Of a stretch of 64,000 bases of DNA, positions 46,048-58,808 are shown piece by piece (position 1 is the stretch's first letter; each line of letters starts with the position of its first letter). The notes beneath the pieces were generated by a model. The model was not told the DNA's origin. It searched no databases and saw only the letters and a list, made by a program, of their open reading frames with translations. Location: the NCBI RefSeq assembly GCF_963678975.1, contig NC_089272.1:61702574-61766573 (forward strand), written 5' to 3'. Source of the DNA: Dysidea avara (lineage: Eukaryota; Porifera; Demospongiae; Dictyoceratida; Dysideidae). Both the position numbers and the translations under genes were made by a program.

Positions 46048-47324
46048 TGTCAGCATAGATAATATACCCCCCTGGATTGGAAACTAGTAAGCGCCACTGG
46101 TTACAGGCTGGTTTCATGCCCCCTTCAATAACAAGACAAGTTCTCTGGGCAAACAAGACTCACCACTGGTACTTTCTCAAGATGTTTTGGAAGCCAACAG
46201 CAAGTTTCGAGGCTAAATGGCTCTTTATTGTACGAACGGTAGAAGCGAAACTGAAGATGAGATCAGATGGTTTGGACACATTCAAGGAAAACACCGAAAC
46301 TCTGTACGCTACGCCCTTCGCACTCAGACCATACCATGGAGGATTATTTGATGACTTTGTAGTATAAATTGTGTAGTGATACTGTTTAGAATCACAGAGA
46401 GAATGTGCTTCCAGTTTTTCCCAAAGATACCATCCCAAAAACTTGCCAAAGAAGTTATGGGAAGGCGCATTATTTAGCCGAGGCAATTCTTTATAGCATA
46501 GTTAATCTTGTGATACTTTCTTTTTCTACCTACAGCACTTAGTTTAGCCAAGAATGTGCTTCCAAAAAAGCATGTAATCTGCCATTGCAAGCCTTCCGAC
46601 CAAAAGTGACGCGAAGTGGTCAAACTGACCAAAACAATTATCACAACACCACAAGTCATTCTCGTTACAAAATAAAGTTGTTAATGCCACTGTTCTGCTG
46701 TAATAGGATTTGCTGAGGCGCAAAACTAGCCTAACGACACTGGTTCTTCAAAGGGGTGTCACTCAGGCTCTTGCTGTAGGTAGATCTGCAACCGCGGTCA
46801 AACTCTAAGTCAACGGTCAAGGCCACTAAATAGCTCTTACAGTGGGTCAAGGGTCAAGACGATACGGACGGTTCGAAACCCACAATCGAAAACTATACGT
46901 AGCTATTATCAAGTTTACGGGATTATACGTAACTCACAAGAAGTAAGGATCTCTAAGAAGATGTTTTAAAGCTCCAACAGGCATTTTGCCGTAAATATAA
47001 TGATTTTTCTCTCCCAGCTGCTGGTAGCACGCACTAAGAAAATATTATACTAGGTTACAAGCACAGGTGCGTATAGGAAAATAGAGAAATAAGTGTAGGT
47101 CAAAGGTTCGACAAGAAACGCTCAAGTCACAGGTCAAAGACGATAAATGCTGCAAGTCAAGGGTCAAAGTGAAATTTTCTCTGGTCAAGACTTTGACCGC
47201 GGTCGCAGATCTACCTACAGCGTGAGCCGACATGACACCCCCTTGTTCTTGTACAAAATCAAGAGGCGCGCGGCGCAGTTTCCAATGGGGGGGGGGGGGG
47301 GTGTATATTATCTATGCTGTCAGA
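46048..47324. mobile_element. 1.3-kb inverted-repeat element with a nested MITE
   Basis: GTCAGCATAGATAATATACC and ATTGGAAACT at the left pair with the complement at 47278-47324 across a poly-C/poly-G run. 46749-47245 is a separate element inside it. The 96-residue frame at 46077-46367 is not recognised. Confidence 0.6.
46749..47245. mobile_element. MITE of the CCGCGGTCAAA family, copy 1
   Basis: Ends CAAAGGGGTGTCA and, reversed, CAAGGGGGTGTCA, followed by GTAGATCTGCAACCGCGGTC-type arms. TTCTT lies on both sides (46744-46748, 47246-47250). Copy 2 is at 59267-59562. The interior has many GGTCAA units. Confidence 0.75.
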
Positions 47325-47987
47325 CTACCTCGCAGACTACAGATGGAGCAGTGTGATCAGAGGAGCGCTGCAGCAACAAATGGAGCTATTAAATACTGAA
47401 TCATATTACATATTTGATTGAAAACCATTACTTTTAATGAGAGAATGTAGAGACTAGTTGGCACCAACTCGTCACAGACTATGTAGGACTTCCAATAATA
47501 ACGACCGTGACTCACGATCATGCAAGCCACGTGCCAGATTGTGAACAACTAGACGGTACTTCGCATGTTACACATACAATCACTTACCAGTTCCTCGAAC
47601 TAAAAGGTCACTCCTTCACAGGTAATCTACGCAGTCCAGTGCAGTTCGCACCAAGCCCCTGAACCTCAGGGAATCGTGTACGGATCCAGCATAGAGTACG
47701 GATAGATTACGAGGTAAATTACAAAGGGCATTACTTTGGTGATTACTCCACTTGCTCAATTGCAGACACGTGCACATAAAGGTTGCTGTCAAATTTTCAG
47801 TAGTAAATAGCACGTCAGATAGTACGCCACCTCAAAGGGTAGGTCCCAACACATCTCCACATGCAAGTATTCATTTACACAAGCAGTTACACACAGAGAG
47901 TGAAATCTAGTTGAATGTATGTAGCAAATATTGAAAACTCAACATGCAAAATATAGATACATGAATGAGATATTGTTAGTGATGTGA

Positions 47988-49019
47988 TTACAGTTTGCTT
48001 AAGAACTGACTGGATGGTACACCTTCGTAACAAATCTGGTAAATGGCTGTGAACATTGGAAACTCTTTCTCCATATTCTTTTCTTTCAAAAGAACGTGTA
48101 CTTCCTTAGCACACTCAGGCCCTTGTAATTTTTGTCCATTCAACATTTCTGCTTCTAAAACATCAATGGACTTGCCTGTACGTACCATTGCTTCAGCAAC
48201 TTTGCGATTTCTGCCTCCAAAACAGGTTGTGATCAAGTCAGCTACTCCGCAGCTCTCCAAAAAGGTGGACATTTCAACACCTTTGTAGAACATTCGAGCA
48301 AACTTTAGCATCTCCATCATACCAATACGAATCACCGCTGCTTTAGTGTTGGAGCCAAACCCAAGTCCATCACAGATGCCAGCACCAACTGCAACAATAT
48401 TTTTCAAAGCACCACAAACCTCAACACTGGCACAATCACTAACAACAGTCACTCGGAAATATGGAGTACTGAATAACTTGTACAAGTATCGGCCATTTTC
48501 TTCACTACGGGCACCAATGGTGGTTTCACAAAATTCCTCCTTGGCAACCTCACCAGCAATATTAGCACCCATCAACACTGAAACATCGATGTCAAGTGCC
48601 TTGTAAATAATCCGTGACACTAACTGTAAGCCGCCATGACTTGCGTCCACACCTTTGATGAGAGAAATAGCAAATGCTCCTGGTTTGACGTGACCCTTTA
48701 ATTGCTCACAGGTCTTTATTACAAATTGATGAGGGAGTACAAACACTAAAATGTCGGCATCTTTTGTGGCCTCAATCAAGTCTGGAACTGCTGTAACATT
48801 TTCAGGGAGTGTTATTCCAGGTAGATATTTGACATTTTCATGTTGAGTGTTGATCAGTTCTGTCAGTTTCTTCCCATCAATCAGTTCCTCATACACCCAC
48901 ATGCGTACCTCATCATGAAATAAATCAAACTTCTTAGCATTGTTGCCGATAATCTTGCTGATTGAAGAGCCCCAGTTCCCTGAGCCAATTATAGCTACCT
49001 TCTTTGCTGCAGTTGCCAT
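47988..49019 (-). CDS. GPD1: Glycerol-3-phosphate dehydrogenase [NAD+], cytosolic type, copy E (canonical)
   Basis: Intact 343-residue single-exon frame: dinucleotide motif [20 protein letters not shown] (8-27), catalytic Lys at 122 (SLIKGVD) and Lys206-Asn207 (GALKN), and Asp261-Leu-Ile-Thr-Thr followed by GGRNRK with Arg270 and Asn271. This matches the usual animal enzyme best of all five copies ([35 protein letters not shown]), so it is probably the ancestral-function gene. The cytosolic enzyme makes glycerol-3-phosphate for lipid synthesis and the NADH shuttle. Upstream, a donor at 49279 (GATTG|GTAAGT) and an acceptor at 49031 (GATTAG|) suggest a 5' UTR intron of ~250 bp. Divergent from the ATP synthase g gene. 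Confidence 0.95.
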   Translation of the reverse strand: MATAAKKVAIIGSGNWGSSISKIIGNNAKKFDLFHDEVRMWVYEELIDGKKLTELINTQHENVKYLPGITLPENVTAVPDLIEATKDADILVFVLPHQFVIKTCEQLKGHVKPGAFAISLIKGVDASHGGLQLVSRIIYKALDIDVSVLMGANIAGEVAKEEFCETTIGARSEENGRYLYKLFSTPYFRVTVVSDCASVEVCGALKNIVAVGAGICDGLGFGSNTKAAVIRIGMMEMLKFARMFYKGVEMSTFLESCGVADLITTCFGGRNRKVAEAMVRTGKSIDVLEAEMLNGQKLQGPECAKEVHVLLKEKNMEKEFPMFTAIYQICYEGVPSSQFLSKL

Positions 49020-49389
49020 TTTGGTGTAACCTAATCATGAAGAATGAAAAACAAATAATATGGCACACATGTTTAATAACACCTAGTCTTTAATATACAA
49101 TCACCCCAACCATACAAGCACATAACAGAGCCAAAGAGCGCGCCGTACCACTAAACAGTTGCTTCCAAGCCAAAAGGTCACAATTGTTTACAAAAGAAGT
49201 GCTTGAAGACGGAGTAAAAACACCAGCGATAAAGCAACGACGTACACACTTGTACAACACGCACCTCATAATAACTTACCAATCAGCAGCTGGACGACTA
49301 CGCTGGGTTGCTATAGGATCAAGAAACGAGCACCTTTGAACCACCTTGAGCGTTCGCGGACAATATACGGAGAAGTTCGAATGTAAAGG
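49020..49389. promoter_or_regulatory. Divergent promoter between GPDH-E and ATP synthase g
   Basis: Two start codons face away from each other across 370 bp. The GPDH side probably contains its 5' UTR intron (49031-49279), leaving about 110 bp (49281-49389) as the shared core. That core is more GC-rich and has CCACCTTGAGCGTTCGCGGA. No TATA box is evident on either strand. Confidence 0.55.
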
Positions 49390-49845
49390 ATGGCCCAAAA
49401 GTTGATGAAAGCGGCTAGCAGTATGGCCACGGCCGTACCTCGCCTCGCAACGAAGGCAGGAACCACATCCTTAGGTAGGTTCTGTTGACTGTTGCAATAT
49501 ACTTGCTGAAGAGATAGGATGCATGCGCGTTAATTGGGTAAACACCTTATATTCTGTGTTATAGTGGTGGCAAGACAAGCGGAGCCAGGACTGAAGAGAT
49601 TCTGGGAACTAGCACGAGTGGAATTAGCGCCTCCGCGTCCCAGCGAGTGGCCTATAATACGCTCCGGATTTCAACGTATGTGGCGTGACACTGTCAGTGG
49701 AAAAGTCCTTCAGCTCACAGGTAGACAAGCAAGACAAAATGCTTTAGTGGCAATGGAGGTGACGTGCTGGTTCTTTGTGGGTGAAATAATTGGACGAAAG
49801 AGTGTTATTGGGTACAAGCCATTCACACGAGTTCAGACTCATTAG
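49390..49845 (+). CDS. ATP5MG: Mitochondrial ATP synthase subunit g
   Basis: Two exons, 49390-49474 and 49565-49845, joined in phase 1 across a 90-bp intron (TTAG|GTAGGT ... GTTATAG|TGG). They give 121 residues. The N-terminus MAQKLMKAASSMATAVPRLA is basic and fits import into mitochondria. The family core follows: GLKRFWELARVELAPPRPSE, then QLTGRQARQNALVAMEV and WFFVGEIIGRKSVIGY. The last part is the single membrane helix with the GxxxG pattern (GEIIG) linked to F1Fo dimerisation. The family is usually about 100-115 residues; a short C-terminal extension (KPFTRVQTH) is present. Confidence 0.93.
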
Positions 49846-50935
49846 ACTGGTGAAATGTACTGTTTAGTATTTAAAACATATACATTGTACATGTACTATT
49901 CTAAATTGTTAAGGAAAAGCACTACATCGTGCTTAGGGTAACTGGATTTCGAGGCACGACTGGTTTGATTCAATGTTACTGTTTTGATGTCACGTGCAGT
50001 GGAACCTGTTGATTCTTGACATCTGTGAGATTTCATAATTAGACAGATTTCAGGGGTCTAAATATATGTACATAAACAATGCCATGGACAAGAGTCCTGA
50101 TTTTCAAGGTGTCTTAATTATGGGGGTCTATTTGTGTGTGTACATTAATACAACAGGGGTGTAAATGTAATACAAATAGGACCATATCCTGATGATTAAG
50201 GTGTCCTAATTTCAGGGATGTGTGTGCGTACATGGGGACTATAAACAGGTGTCCTGATTTTCAATGTTCTTAATGTTTTAATATTTAAATGGCTCCATTT
50301 TGTCTCTAGCATACTTTAGACTAAGTCTTAGTGAGGTGAGTTTTGCAGATTTTTTTAGTGATGTGTCCTCACCTCATTAAATTGCAGTAAGAAAAAATTT
50401 CGTGGTCACAACCAAAAGCTATGAGACTAGCTATTCTTTGCACTCTCAATGTTGCAAGCCACAATGAAACCTGGAGTGCATGCACGAGAACCATGCAGGC
50501 AAAAAACACCATCATTGTGATATTACTGTATGTCATCGCAGGCTGTGAAATTTTTAATTACTCTAATAGAACAATCATTATTCTAATAGAGCAATCATTT
50601 TCAGAGTTCTCAATAAAATTCGGAATACTGAGGTTCTACTGTACTTTGAAGTAAGACATGAAGGGGAAAATTTTTAACAACTTGTCAGTAATGCATTAAT
50701 ATTTGACTTGCATGGAACCATACAGCCCAAAACCACCTCAAATTCTATCTATCGTACTGAAGCCACAATCATCAGCTCTATAGTAAACCATGTAACACAT
50801 TAGTTAGCATAGAAAAATGGATTTTTCAATAACAAGTATTACCTGGTATGCTGTGTACAACTATATGATTAGTTTAACAATTGAAAGAAATAGAATGTTA
50901 AAAATATTATAGCAGCTTACACACATACACAAAAT
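49846..50935. other. Intergenic, with a probable pogo-type MITE and paired motifs
   Basis: CAGTGGAACCTGTTGATTC at ~49999 and, reversed, CAGTAGAACCTCAGTATTCC ending at ~50641 look like the ends of a Tigger-type MITE. Two copies of the ACTCTAATAGA motif lie within (50559-50577, 50579-50597). No gene seen. Confidence 0.45.
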
Positions 50936-53900
50936 TTATTCATCATCAATCGACGTATCATCCAGGAGTCTCATTCTGTATTCACTTCTTCTACTGCACC
51001 AATTTGTGAAGTGAGGTCTTTCAAATAATTGACCAACCATCTCCAGGGAAATCCCTTTAGTCTCTGGTACAAGCAGCACCACAAATATTAGACCGCTAAA
51101 TGCCAGCAAGGAATAGACAAGAAATGCTTTAGGTTGTCCCACTGCATCAATCAAAGATAGAAAGGTGAGAGATACTAGTAGATTGAATAACCAGTTACAT
51201 GTGGTTGCCAAGGCTACAGCATTGCTACGTGCCCACATGGGATAGATCTCGGAGTTGATAGTCCAGGGGAGTGGCCCCATCCCTGGGGCAAAAAATACAA
51301 GATACATAAACAACGACACCAATGATAGGATGGCAAATCGGTTGTTCGGGCAATAATTGTAGTACCACTGTGTACTTTTCGGATCATTAAAATAGTCATC
51401 ACTAAATATAGCATCATCACTAAACATAGTAACATCACCATCTCCATATATGGTATTGTTATATTGATAGTGTGTTATACAATCAATTATGCTACTATTA
51501 TAAGGCCATGGCCTTTTGTTTGAATTGTCCTTGTCCCCTTTGCTACAGGTTCCATTGATGTAATGTTTGTCTGATATTTTAATGGCACAAAACCCACACT
51601 TAGAATTTGCCACACAAGTACCACACTTGCTGTAGTCACAAGATGCCCCAGGGTATAGTGGTACAGTATCAGGACTATTCTGATTGGCTAATAAGAATGA
51701 CCCAGCAAGAACAATGAACCAGAACACGACACCACATAGTGAAACAATTAGGAGCTTGCGCCTACCAACACGTTCCACCAAACAAAGACCGACGATGGTG
51801 AAAGAAAAGTTAGCAAACGCAGGAACGATGGCAAACCATATAGCTTGTTGATCACTGTATCCTGCCATTTGTATGATGCTAGCACTGTAGTACATGACTG
51901 TGTTGATACCACTGACTTGTTGGAAGATCTGTAGACCACAACCAACAAAGATGGCCAGCATCACTGACCGAGTGTTGAATACACGGGATATGAATGCAAA
52001 CACACCTACAAAAAAGAGACATGCATGGGTCAGTACTGTATATCAAAATGTACATATCTACAGTATGTAAGGTCGTAAATTATTTCACTGATAGGGTCAC
52101 CTATGGGACCAACCATTATGGCCTTAAAAATAGTGGGATGAACACCTTAACTTTGGGACCTACTTGACATGGTTATTATAATGAGGCGGTCTTATTACTG
52201 AGGTTACGAAGTAAGTTTGGTACCTATAAGAAGTAGCCACCATAATGAGGAAGTCATACTAAAGAGGTGGCCGCCACTGGCCACTAAATACACAGTATAA
52301 CACAGGATACAACCTAGTGGATGGTGTGATTTACACTGTACTATGGAATGTGGACACCTACTGTACATTACAGACACTCACCAAAGTACATGAAATAAAC
52401 AGTATGCTATCTGGTTGGTTTCAAGGTGTCCATATTACACATGCTCCACAGTACAATTACAAGCAGTAATACTCAAATTTGGAAATTGCATTGCCACTAT
52501 TGTATGCTGTATTCAATGCAAAGCTTGTGAGTTTACAAGTCTCTATAGTTAGCAATTCAAACACACTTTATAGTGTCCGCCTGGGAATTTCTACAGCACA
52601 CTGTATGTGAAATTAACAAGAATGCACTGTACCACAATGTCATTAGAGCCCCTTCACTGGGTGGGTCTCTAATTGTTTAACTCACTCATTTTCTCTTTCT
52701 TAAACTGCTCGTACTCCTCTCTGATACTCGCTAGTTCTCCCTCGACTTGCTCTGGCATACGTGTCTTCGCTAAAACCTTCCTAGCCTTATCTTCTTTCTG
52801 GTGAAACACTAACCATCTTGGGCTCTCCGGCATGAACAGTAATCCAACAAACATGATGACTGAAGGGACACCAGCTAATCCCAACATGAACCTGCAGAAG
52901 AATACAATGGATATAAATGCACTGAGATCAAACAATGCCTTAATGGTGGTTAAATTACAACTTCTACACACAATCCGATACTCCCAAAACCTGTGTCAGA
53001 TTAGTAAGGATGTTGGCTCCCTCATAATACTATTGTAACAGTGGAACCTGTTTACTAGCCACCTGTGTAGAAAAGCTATCTAAAAGGGCCAACTTCAAAT
53101 CCCCCCAAGGTAAGAAACAGAAGTTTACACACTAGTCTTAAAACGTCCACACGTCTACTTTGGCCCAAAGGTGACCAGCTTGGACAGATTCTACTGTTTT
53201 ACCAAACACACTAACACTAGGCTGTGTACTACCAAGTGTGGGGCAATGTATATGATGATTATTTAACAAACAAGAGATCTGAAGCCATGTGAAACACAGC
53301 TATTGCCACCCAGTGAACCAGCACTGGGATGCCTGTGCACTTGAGTCTTGTGTAGGCAAATCCTCCTGATGCTGGACTAGTAACCCGCAAGAGGTCTAAC
53401 AGAGAGAAGTTGCAGAACTCAAAGTTCCACAATGACTTGAACATTGCTAAGCAAGATAAGGACAGTTGGGAATTAGCTTCCCCCCAGTACCCATTGATGT
53501 TACAGCTGCTTCCCCAGATGACACCAGGCCACCAGGTCCCCAATATACCTACAACTGTGTAAACTGGAGCAACGTGAGCAAATTTTTTTTGCTCAAGGAA
53601 ACAATAACAACACCAAATTGGCATAACTGGGCATTGAACCTGATTACCAGGTTGATGCTCTAGCCACACAAAGCACAACTTCTACAACTACATACACAAT
53701 AGGGACGTGCAACATGGGTAAAAAAAAACAACTTATTGATATCGATGCCAATACTGGAATGCCCAATTCTTTGGTATCAAATCAATACTTTCCTAAATTA
53801 TCCACAAACTTATGGTGGACATGTACTTTCACAAACTTATGGTGGACATGTACTTTCACTAAAAAGCATTCGTAATTGCTAAAGAATACCAGTTGAGTGA

Positions 53901-56900
53901 TTACTCCAAGGCAAACCTCACTGCCCTATCATCAACCCGTCAGCCTTAGTTGTTCACTGTAATGTTCAGTATTCAACTTTATCACAACAATCTAAAACAC
54001 ATCATACAGTATGGTAGTACTGTATATTAGGGATCATGGAGGTTTGAAATTTTCTGGCTAAAAATATTACCCATTAACCAGCTTCACAATACCATCCTGG
54101 TGCCTTGGTAGTATTGGTTAGGTATAACCAAGCCCAAATTAAAAGTTCCTTCAGTATTGCCCTAAATGATTTTTCGGAATTTCTACTAACTGACTAACTG
54201 CCTGCTTGCCTACCAGCCCGATGCCTTCAGACAAGAGTAACTAAATAACGACTAAGGCTACAGGCTTGATTTTTTTACTGTCCAACATACTTTCAGTCCG
54301 AGAGGTGCCTTTTGGCATACCGCAATGTGTACAATGACCGCAACATGGACTTACCTTTGTCCTCCTTTGTGACCCATTTCGTTTTGCTGACAACCCAAAT
54401 TGTCAATTTGTGGTGCTGAAATGGCTTCCCCACGTTTGTAAATGGGAATTGTCCATCCATATTTTCCGTGGTGGATGGATTGATTGCAGAGGCACTTCTA
54501 CTGTTCTTCATTTGTAATGATGTGGAACAGGCCAAACATAGCTGAAAGCGAAGTGTAATGATCACTTCACTTTCGAGTCAATAACTGATAGCTGGGACAA
54601 GCGTTCAGTCAACAACATTATCTCTGGCACCATCCTTTCTTTTGATGCAGTACGTGTGGATTCACCAATTATAATAGTTACAAAAAGGTAAACGCAAACG
54701 AGTATAAGGAATTTTTAAGTTTGATTAGGGATCAAGAAAAAAGTAGGGAAGCAAGGGAGATCGCCTACATCTGCAGATATATTACTGGATCCCTAATTCA
54801 GTCATTAGTATAGATTAAATCATGGATTAGATGTCCACTAGTATATCTGCAGGTATAGGCGACCTCCCTTGTTTCCCTACTTTTTCTATGCTAGCAGAAA
54901 AGACCTCAAAACAAATCTCACTTTCGATCATTTCTAATAGCTTCAGTGGGCGAAGCTACCCAAGCTTGACCACTCCATTCTTCTAATAAGTATGCCTAAA
55001 GCAATTCGATTAAGCGAGGTACCGTGTATGTTGTAGCTACGTTTGCCACGGAAAATTCTGTTTAGTGCCCATCTGTTTTCTAGAGTGCTTTAAGTATGTT
55101 TTGTCTTCAATTAAACTGTAGATGCACTTTACCGAGACCTAAGCTTCTGTGTAGAATAATTATTTTGTGTTATATATAATTGGAGTCTGGTCTTTATACT
55201 GCTGTTGCACCATAAATACAACACCTTGTAACAACTCGCCATCATCATAATCACTCAGCCAACTTCATCTGTTCTACACACTGCGCGATGCCATGGCATG
55301 TGCAATGGTCAGTTTTCTTGTTGAGATGGTTATCTTCACTAGCGTTCATCTTCACGAAGCAGCGATGAGATGCTAGCTTTGATTTCTTTTCAATTCTCTG
55401 ATGAACATATTTTTGGTCTTCTGCACTCATGTCAAGACCATGCAACAATTTTAAAATGACATCTACTCCTATCCTACAATATCTCCTCCACCTATACGCC
55501 CATATAATACGCTTTCATTTTTAAAGTCGGTTAGAGACCATGCTATCAGGTCTTTGCCTTTTAAAAACCTCAGCTTTGTCTCGGATTTCAAGATCCATGT
55601 GCTAGCTAGGTTAGGTCTCTAACCTACACTTGAAGTTGCCACTCATTTTGAGGGAACTTCTCCAAAAATTGTTAAAATACTATAATCTACACATCTCGTC
55701 CTTACCTCATTAATATTTCTCTCTATTTATTATCACTCTAATTACAATTGATTGTGGGTTTGGATTACATCATAAGAACATCAGGCTGTTGTCACAAAAT
55801 GTGGCTAGTGAAACATCTCTGAACAAAGGTTACAACTTGTACATAAAGACACTATGAAAGATTACCATATAGGCTAAATATTTTGAGGCTCACTGATTTC
55901 TAGGTTTTTGAAAAACAAAACAAACAAAAAAATTTATCTGCAAATATTTTAGACCAGCATATATTTGTTTGCAAATCTGCAAAAGTTTTGTGAATATTGC
56001 TAAATATTCCCCCTTGAAATATTTAGGCCATACATGACCCGCTGAACAAAAACCCAACTTATTTTCTTTTCCTCAAACTTCATTTTACGACTTTTTTTTA
56101 TTGTTAAAGGGAAAAACAAATGGGCTGTTAAAGCTTCAGATAAGTGCTTTCAGAGTTATAGTGATAGACAACAAGAAGAGCAAAACAATTGATTTGTACA
56201 GTGCCTATACTGGAAAATTACAGACGCATGTTTAATTGATTATACGAAATTATGTTTCGAGTGCAACAGGCTACAGAGTTGGAACTTGTGTCAGTGAACT
56301 GGGGCATTCATCAAGGTATACATGTAGCTAGTGGCCTAAATACGCCATATGCTGTTAAGCAAGAAGCTTAGAAACAGCAACTTTCCTGCAACATAAACAA
56401 TCACATGTAACTCACATTTGCTTTATGGTACAGAACGAAACAAAGATATTCTTACTCTTCATGAAGAGGTGAATCTATTGGTATATAAATATTTCAATTC
56501 AAGTCTTCCTTCACTGTTTACCGAACCGATTAAATTATTTATGTAGCATGCGTTTTTTTTACCCGATGTATTTAAATGACAAAAACAGAATTACGCAAGC
56601 AAGTCTGGTTTTCACTCAGCTGGTCATATCAAAGCGATCAGTAATTGAAGACAGATGATTGAAAAAATGGTTGACATCAACGTTTGTCTGTGTACTGATG
56701 GTAAATACTTCCAATGCTTTGTTTATTACCTAAAGATCAGTGTATGAGTACAAAACTTTCTGAGGACAGAAATGTGCTTCCCTCACAAACTGCCTACTAC
56801 ACATCAAATGGTAGGAAACATCAAAGTAAACACATCAAAGTAAACTCACTGAAACTAAAATCCTACTAATTCCATGTATGGTACATACTGCTCAAACACA

Positions 56901-58400
56901 ACAAGAGTGCAAGCGATGAAAAAACTCACTAATTACAGTAAATGGCATGGCACCTGTTTCGCTTGTGAGTATTCATAGTATAAGATGAATACTTGCAAGC
57001 GAAACGGCTGCCACACCATTTAATTAGTGAGTTTATTAATCGTTTGCACCCTCAAAATAGGATGAATACTCATAAACGAAATACGTGCCACACCTTTTAA
57101 GTAGCAAATTTTTTAATCGTTCGCACTCTCGTTGTGTTTGAGCAGTACGTACTGTACCATCCACTCTACAAGCTTACTCAGGCTAGACTATAGTAATGGC
57201 ATTACCTATGGGCCAAATAGACAGGTGGATTATGGTATACACGTACTAGGGAAATTTAAAGGTTGGAGAAGGGGGACTTTCTACAAGAGGTGTATACTAG
57301 TGGATGTTAACACAAGTGTATACATGTTATAACAGATACACAATACATACGTATACAATACACACATACCTCCAACCATTTTTCACAGCAAAATCATGTT
57401 GTATGGAGAATAGTCCATCGATCACAGTTGCAACAAATTGTCCGCCAGTTACGAATAAGGTATTGATGACGACTAACCTCCCTCGGATGTTGCTAGGCGC
57501 TGTCTCTGAAATGTAAACTGGGACTGTCATCGAGGCAAAACCTACAGAAGACAAGACAAACTTTACAGACATACACAGCTAACAAAAAAGTTTAAGTTTA
57601 ATGCTTGCTCACACTCCTTTATTCACCTTGTCTATAAAGGTGCTTAAAATACACGGACTATATATACAAAAGCTGAATCCCCATAGTCACAAGTCACAAC
57701 CCAAAAATAAGCACTGGGATCTTAAACTCCTTATAGTAGTTACAACCCAGAAATATTAACCCAGGTTCTTCAACTGAAATGGAGCTGTCACCCTTATTGT
57801 AGACATAACCTAGAAATAAGCACTGAGCTACCACCCGTATAATAGCAACAACTCAGAAATAAGCACTAGTGTCTAACTCAACGTACTATGTCACTTACCA
57901 ATTCCCAAGCCCACAATTGCTCTCCCCACTAGTAGGACCTCCTTAGACCCGGCTATTGCCATGACAACTGCTCCAACAGTGAACACTGTTGCTGCTAGCA
58001 ACATTACTTTCTTCCGACCAATCAAATCATTCAGAATTCCAGACATCAATGCCGACACAGCAGCTGCAGCAACAGTGACACTAACAATAAGTTCATGCCA
58101 AAAATGGTTTAAATCAAATTTGTCATCAATTAAGATCATTGCTCCAGACACAACGCCAGTATCATATCCAAATAGTGCTCCCCCTATGGCTGATACACAG
58201 GTAAGGGCTGTTAGCCATTTCTTAGCATGTTTTGGTGAAGTAGTTGTAGATGATGATGTTGAAAGTAGCTTGACTTTGTCACCTCTTTTTCTATCACTGG
58301 AGGCAAAATTATCACAAGCAAAAATACTTTCTGACTCATCACAACTTTGTGGTGTATCATACATTAGAGTCTTGGCTGGGTCATCTTCTTTACTTGTCAT
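50936..58400 (-). CDS. SLC2A13: Proton/myo-inositol cotransporter (HMIT, SLC2A13-like)
   Basis: Four exons in perfect phase: 58400-57899, 57541-57370, 52891-52686, 52005-50936. They give 649 residues, the usual HMIT length. The cytoplasmic N-terminus is serine-rich, with a dileucine-like KVKLLS. Helix 1 is ~62-85 ([15 protein letters not shown]). Sugar-transporter marks are [34 protein letters not shown], the helix-7 [34 protein letters not shown] and [12 protein letters not shown] long extracellular loop (~405-530) between helices 9 and 10 holds a PSI-like cysteine cluster ([19 protein letters not shown]), diagnostic of HMIT rather than GLUT. It imports myo-inositol with H+ at the plasma membrane. 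The second intron is 4.5 kb and full of small repeats. Confidence 0.93.
53040..53196. mobile_element. pogo-type MITE in HMIT intron 2
   Basis: ACAGTGGAACCTGTTTACTA at the left, and GACAGATTCTACTGT at the right. Short, no coding capacity. Confidence 0.5.
53240..53680 (-). mobile_element. tRNA-derived SINE in HMIT intron 2
   Basis: Minus strand: TGTGGCTAGAGCATCAACCT resembles an A box, and AATCAGGTTCAATGCCCAG is a good B box. A ~380-bp body ends near AATAATCATCATA. The 139-residue open frame across it is probably chance. Confidence 0.5.
54731..54889. mobile_element. Small palindromic MITE in HMIT intron 2
   Basis: AAAAAGTAGGGAAGCAAGGG then CGCCTACATCTGCAGATATA (left arm 54735-54781) pairs with 54842-54887. 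The centre is ~60 bp. Confidence 0.75.
55868..56034. mobile_element. MITE of the AATATTT family, copy 1, HMIT intron 2
   Basis: ATAGGCTAAATATTTTGAGG at the left and, reversed, ATGGCCTAAATATTTCAAGG at the right. It resembles 61949-62158. Confidence 0.55.
56886..57147. mobile_element. Palindromic MITE, second copy of the 17262 family
   Basis: TACTGCTCAAACACAACAAG and, reversed, TACTGCTCAAACACAACGAG at the ends. The inner GGCACCTGTTTCGCTTGTGAG-like box occurs three times in alternating orientation. Located in HMIT intron 2. Confidence 0.7.
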
Positions 58401-58808
58401 CTCAAGATGTAGATTAAAAATCTCCTAATAAAAATGGTAGAAAGAAATGAGGAATTGTCTTAGTATGTGTCCAACAACCCTTAAGACTCACGGGTGGCAT
58501 AAATCTTACAGCAATACCGTAGAGTATGGTTGTCATGTATTAAGCGCATACTTCTTTCTTGTGCTACAAGAGAAGAAATGCTACAAGTTTGTCAAACGTG
58601 TAAGGCTCCACATTTCACTGGTATATGGCCAACAATAATGTGGGTTTCACTATGCTTACCAAGTGAAACAGACTTTGGTAATATGGAACTAGTGCTCCCA
58701 TCACACAGGAACTAGACTCAAGGTAATTCAGTAAGGTGATTAAAACCTGCTAGAAATATTTCCAGCTAAAAACCCTTGGCATCTATTTCATTCAGTGGTC
58801 CCTCAGTA

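Noticed and set aside
46077-46367. 96-residue open frame
   Set aside because: No recognised domain or splice support, located inside a MITE-rich element.
53259-53678. 139-residue minus-strand frame
   Set aside because: Coincides with a tRNA-like SINE in an HMIT intron. Its composition does not suggest a protein.
57961-58428. 155-residue plus-strand frame
   Set aside because: Antisense to HMIT exon 1, whose own frame has clear transporter motifs.
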